A stretch of DNA of 12,977 nt from Candidatus Methanomethylophilaceae archaeon (GTDB taxonomy: Archaea; Thermoplasmatota; Thermoplasmata; Methanomassiliicoccales; Methanomethylophilaceae), in NCBI GenBank assembly GCA_011620825.1, contig WOYN01000019.1, positions 1-12,977 of the forward strand. The letters are read 5' to 3'. Numbering within the stretch: position 1 is the stretch's first letter; every line of letters starts with the position of its first letter. The notes under the pieces are model-generated. The model searched no databases and was not told where the DNA came from. It worked only from the letters and a program-made list of their open reading frames with translations. Position numbers and translations under genes: made by a program. Of this stretch, positions 12,625 to 12,977 are shown piece after piece.

Positions 12625-12977
12625 GGGCACAGTTGCCTGCTTCAGCGTCGCTTTTAATGAAAGTAACCTGCTTTCTCATCGTCTTATTAGTTCGATGATC
12701 GCCTGAAACGCAGGAGAGCATCGAAAACCCTTCCTTCCAACGATACGGACAACAGCACACGGGGGTGGGCTGTTCCGGCGCTCCGCTCATGCAGCGGCTT
12801 CTTTGTGCATCTATAAAGCATCATCAGAAAGGTCTGTATCGGAAGGACAGCGGCCCGTATCATTCATGAAATCTGCTCCCGGTGAAAGGGTTCCGTAGAC
12901 CGTACGGCGAACTCCGCTTGACCGAAAGTGATTATGTGCTCGACGATCGCCGAACCCGCAATGGATATAAATAACGT
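12625..12977. other. Gene-free right end with a cluster of stem-loops
   Basis: No frame here looks like a conserved protein; the best, 12590-12790 on the minus strand, lacks family resemblance. The stretch holds perfect or near-perfect stems: TTCGATG/CATCGAA with inner CCTG/CAGG (12691-12725), a 10-base-arm hairpin with one mismatch (12751-12774), CCGCT-N5-AGCGG (12783-12797), and a bulged stem (12888-12915). CTATAAAG at 12811-12818 could be a TATA box for either strand, and ATATAAAT close to 12965 could start a gene beyond the edge. I found no tRNA, 5S, SRP or RNase P signature. Confidence 0.4.

Noticed and set aside
12590..12790. 66-residue minus-strand frame upstream of trpB2
   Set aside because: It has no ribosome-binding site or recognisable sequence, ends within the AT-rich trpB2 promoter, and overlaps stem-loops.
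12876..12941. Short plus-strand frame with an in-frame TAG that might be read as pyrrolysine
   Set aside because: It has only about 20 codons even with read-through and no ribosome-binding site or similarity; TAG is probably chance.
12559..12977. tRNA, C/D or H/ACA guide RNA
   Set aside because: TGATGA-like pieces occur but without a properly spaced CTGA, the hairpins are too short for H/ACA pockets, and no T-arm or acceptor stem pairs up.
1..12977. CRISPR array, insertion sequence, phage or defence system
   Set aside because: No spaced direct repeats, transposase, integrase or nuclease-type gene is present. The genes are core housekeeping with two glycan genes.

Overview
This 13 kb window is archaeal chromosome. 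It carries archaeal ribosomal proteins L10/P0, L1 and L11, SecE, Spt5, the H/ACA protein Gar1, transcription factor B, a fused homodimer-type tRNA-splicing endonuclease, a two-gene GMP synthetase and archaeal TATA/BRE promoters. The GC-rich composition, the gene set and the stop codons (13 TGA, 3 TAA, no TAG among 16 complete genes) suggest a Thermoplasmatota member, most likely a Methanomassiliicoccales methanogen. That order uses UAG for pyrrolysine and avoids it as a stop. The placement is inference; no diagnostic methanogenesis gene is present.

Layout. Bases 1-4398 (minus strand) hold the conserved cluster secE - spt5 - rpl11 - rpl1 - rpl10, the last running off the left edge. It is interrupted between rpl11 and rpl1 by a 495-residue polysaccharide-flippase-type membrane protein, and rpl1 has its own TATA box after the insertion. 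Spt5 carries an extra N-terminal beta-rich domain of about 125 residues. Bases 4399-4607 are a divergent promoter region. From it runs a plus-strand pair: an unrecognised 54-residue acidic protein and a UPF0147 protein. Bases 5060-7244 (minus) are purine genes: purE overlapping guaAB (GMP synthetase ATPase subunit), then guaAA (glutaminase subunit) with its own promoter. A three-helix membrane protein (7323-7631, minus) lies upstream, and its terminator's U-tract doubles as the purE TATA box.

Bases 7632-7939 are a second divergent control region with a perfect TATA box and several inverted repeats. It drives the plus-strand operon gar1 - tfb - polysaccharide pyruvyl transferase. That operon meets endA tail to tail with one base between the stops. 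endA is preceded by trpB2 (tryptophan synthase beta, type 2), both minus and each with its own promoter. Bases 12559-12977 contain no convincing gene but several stem-loops.

Most genes are information-processing (translation, secretion, transcription initiation and elongation, rRNA modification, tRNA splicing) or nucleotide/amino-acid synthesis. Two cell-surface glycan genes sit inside these core transcription units: the flippase in the ribosomal cluster and the pyruvyl transferase after tfb. I see no CRISPR array, tRNA, rRNA, insertion sequence or defence system. The most unusual points are the Spt5 extension, the flippase insertion, the inverted repeat over the predicted gar1-tfb start site, and the structured gene-free right end.
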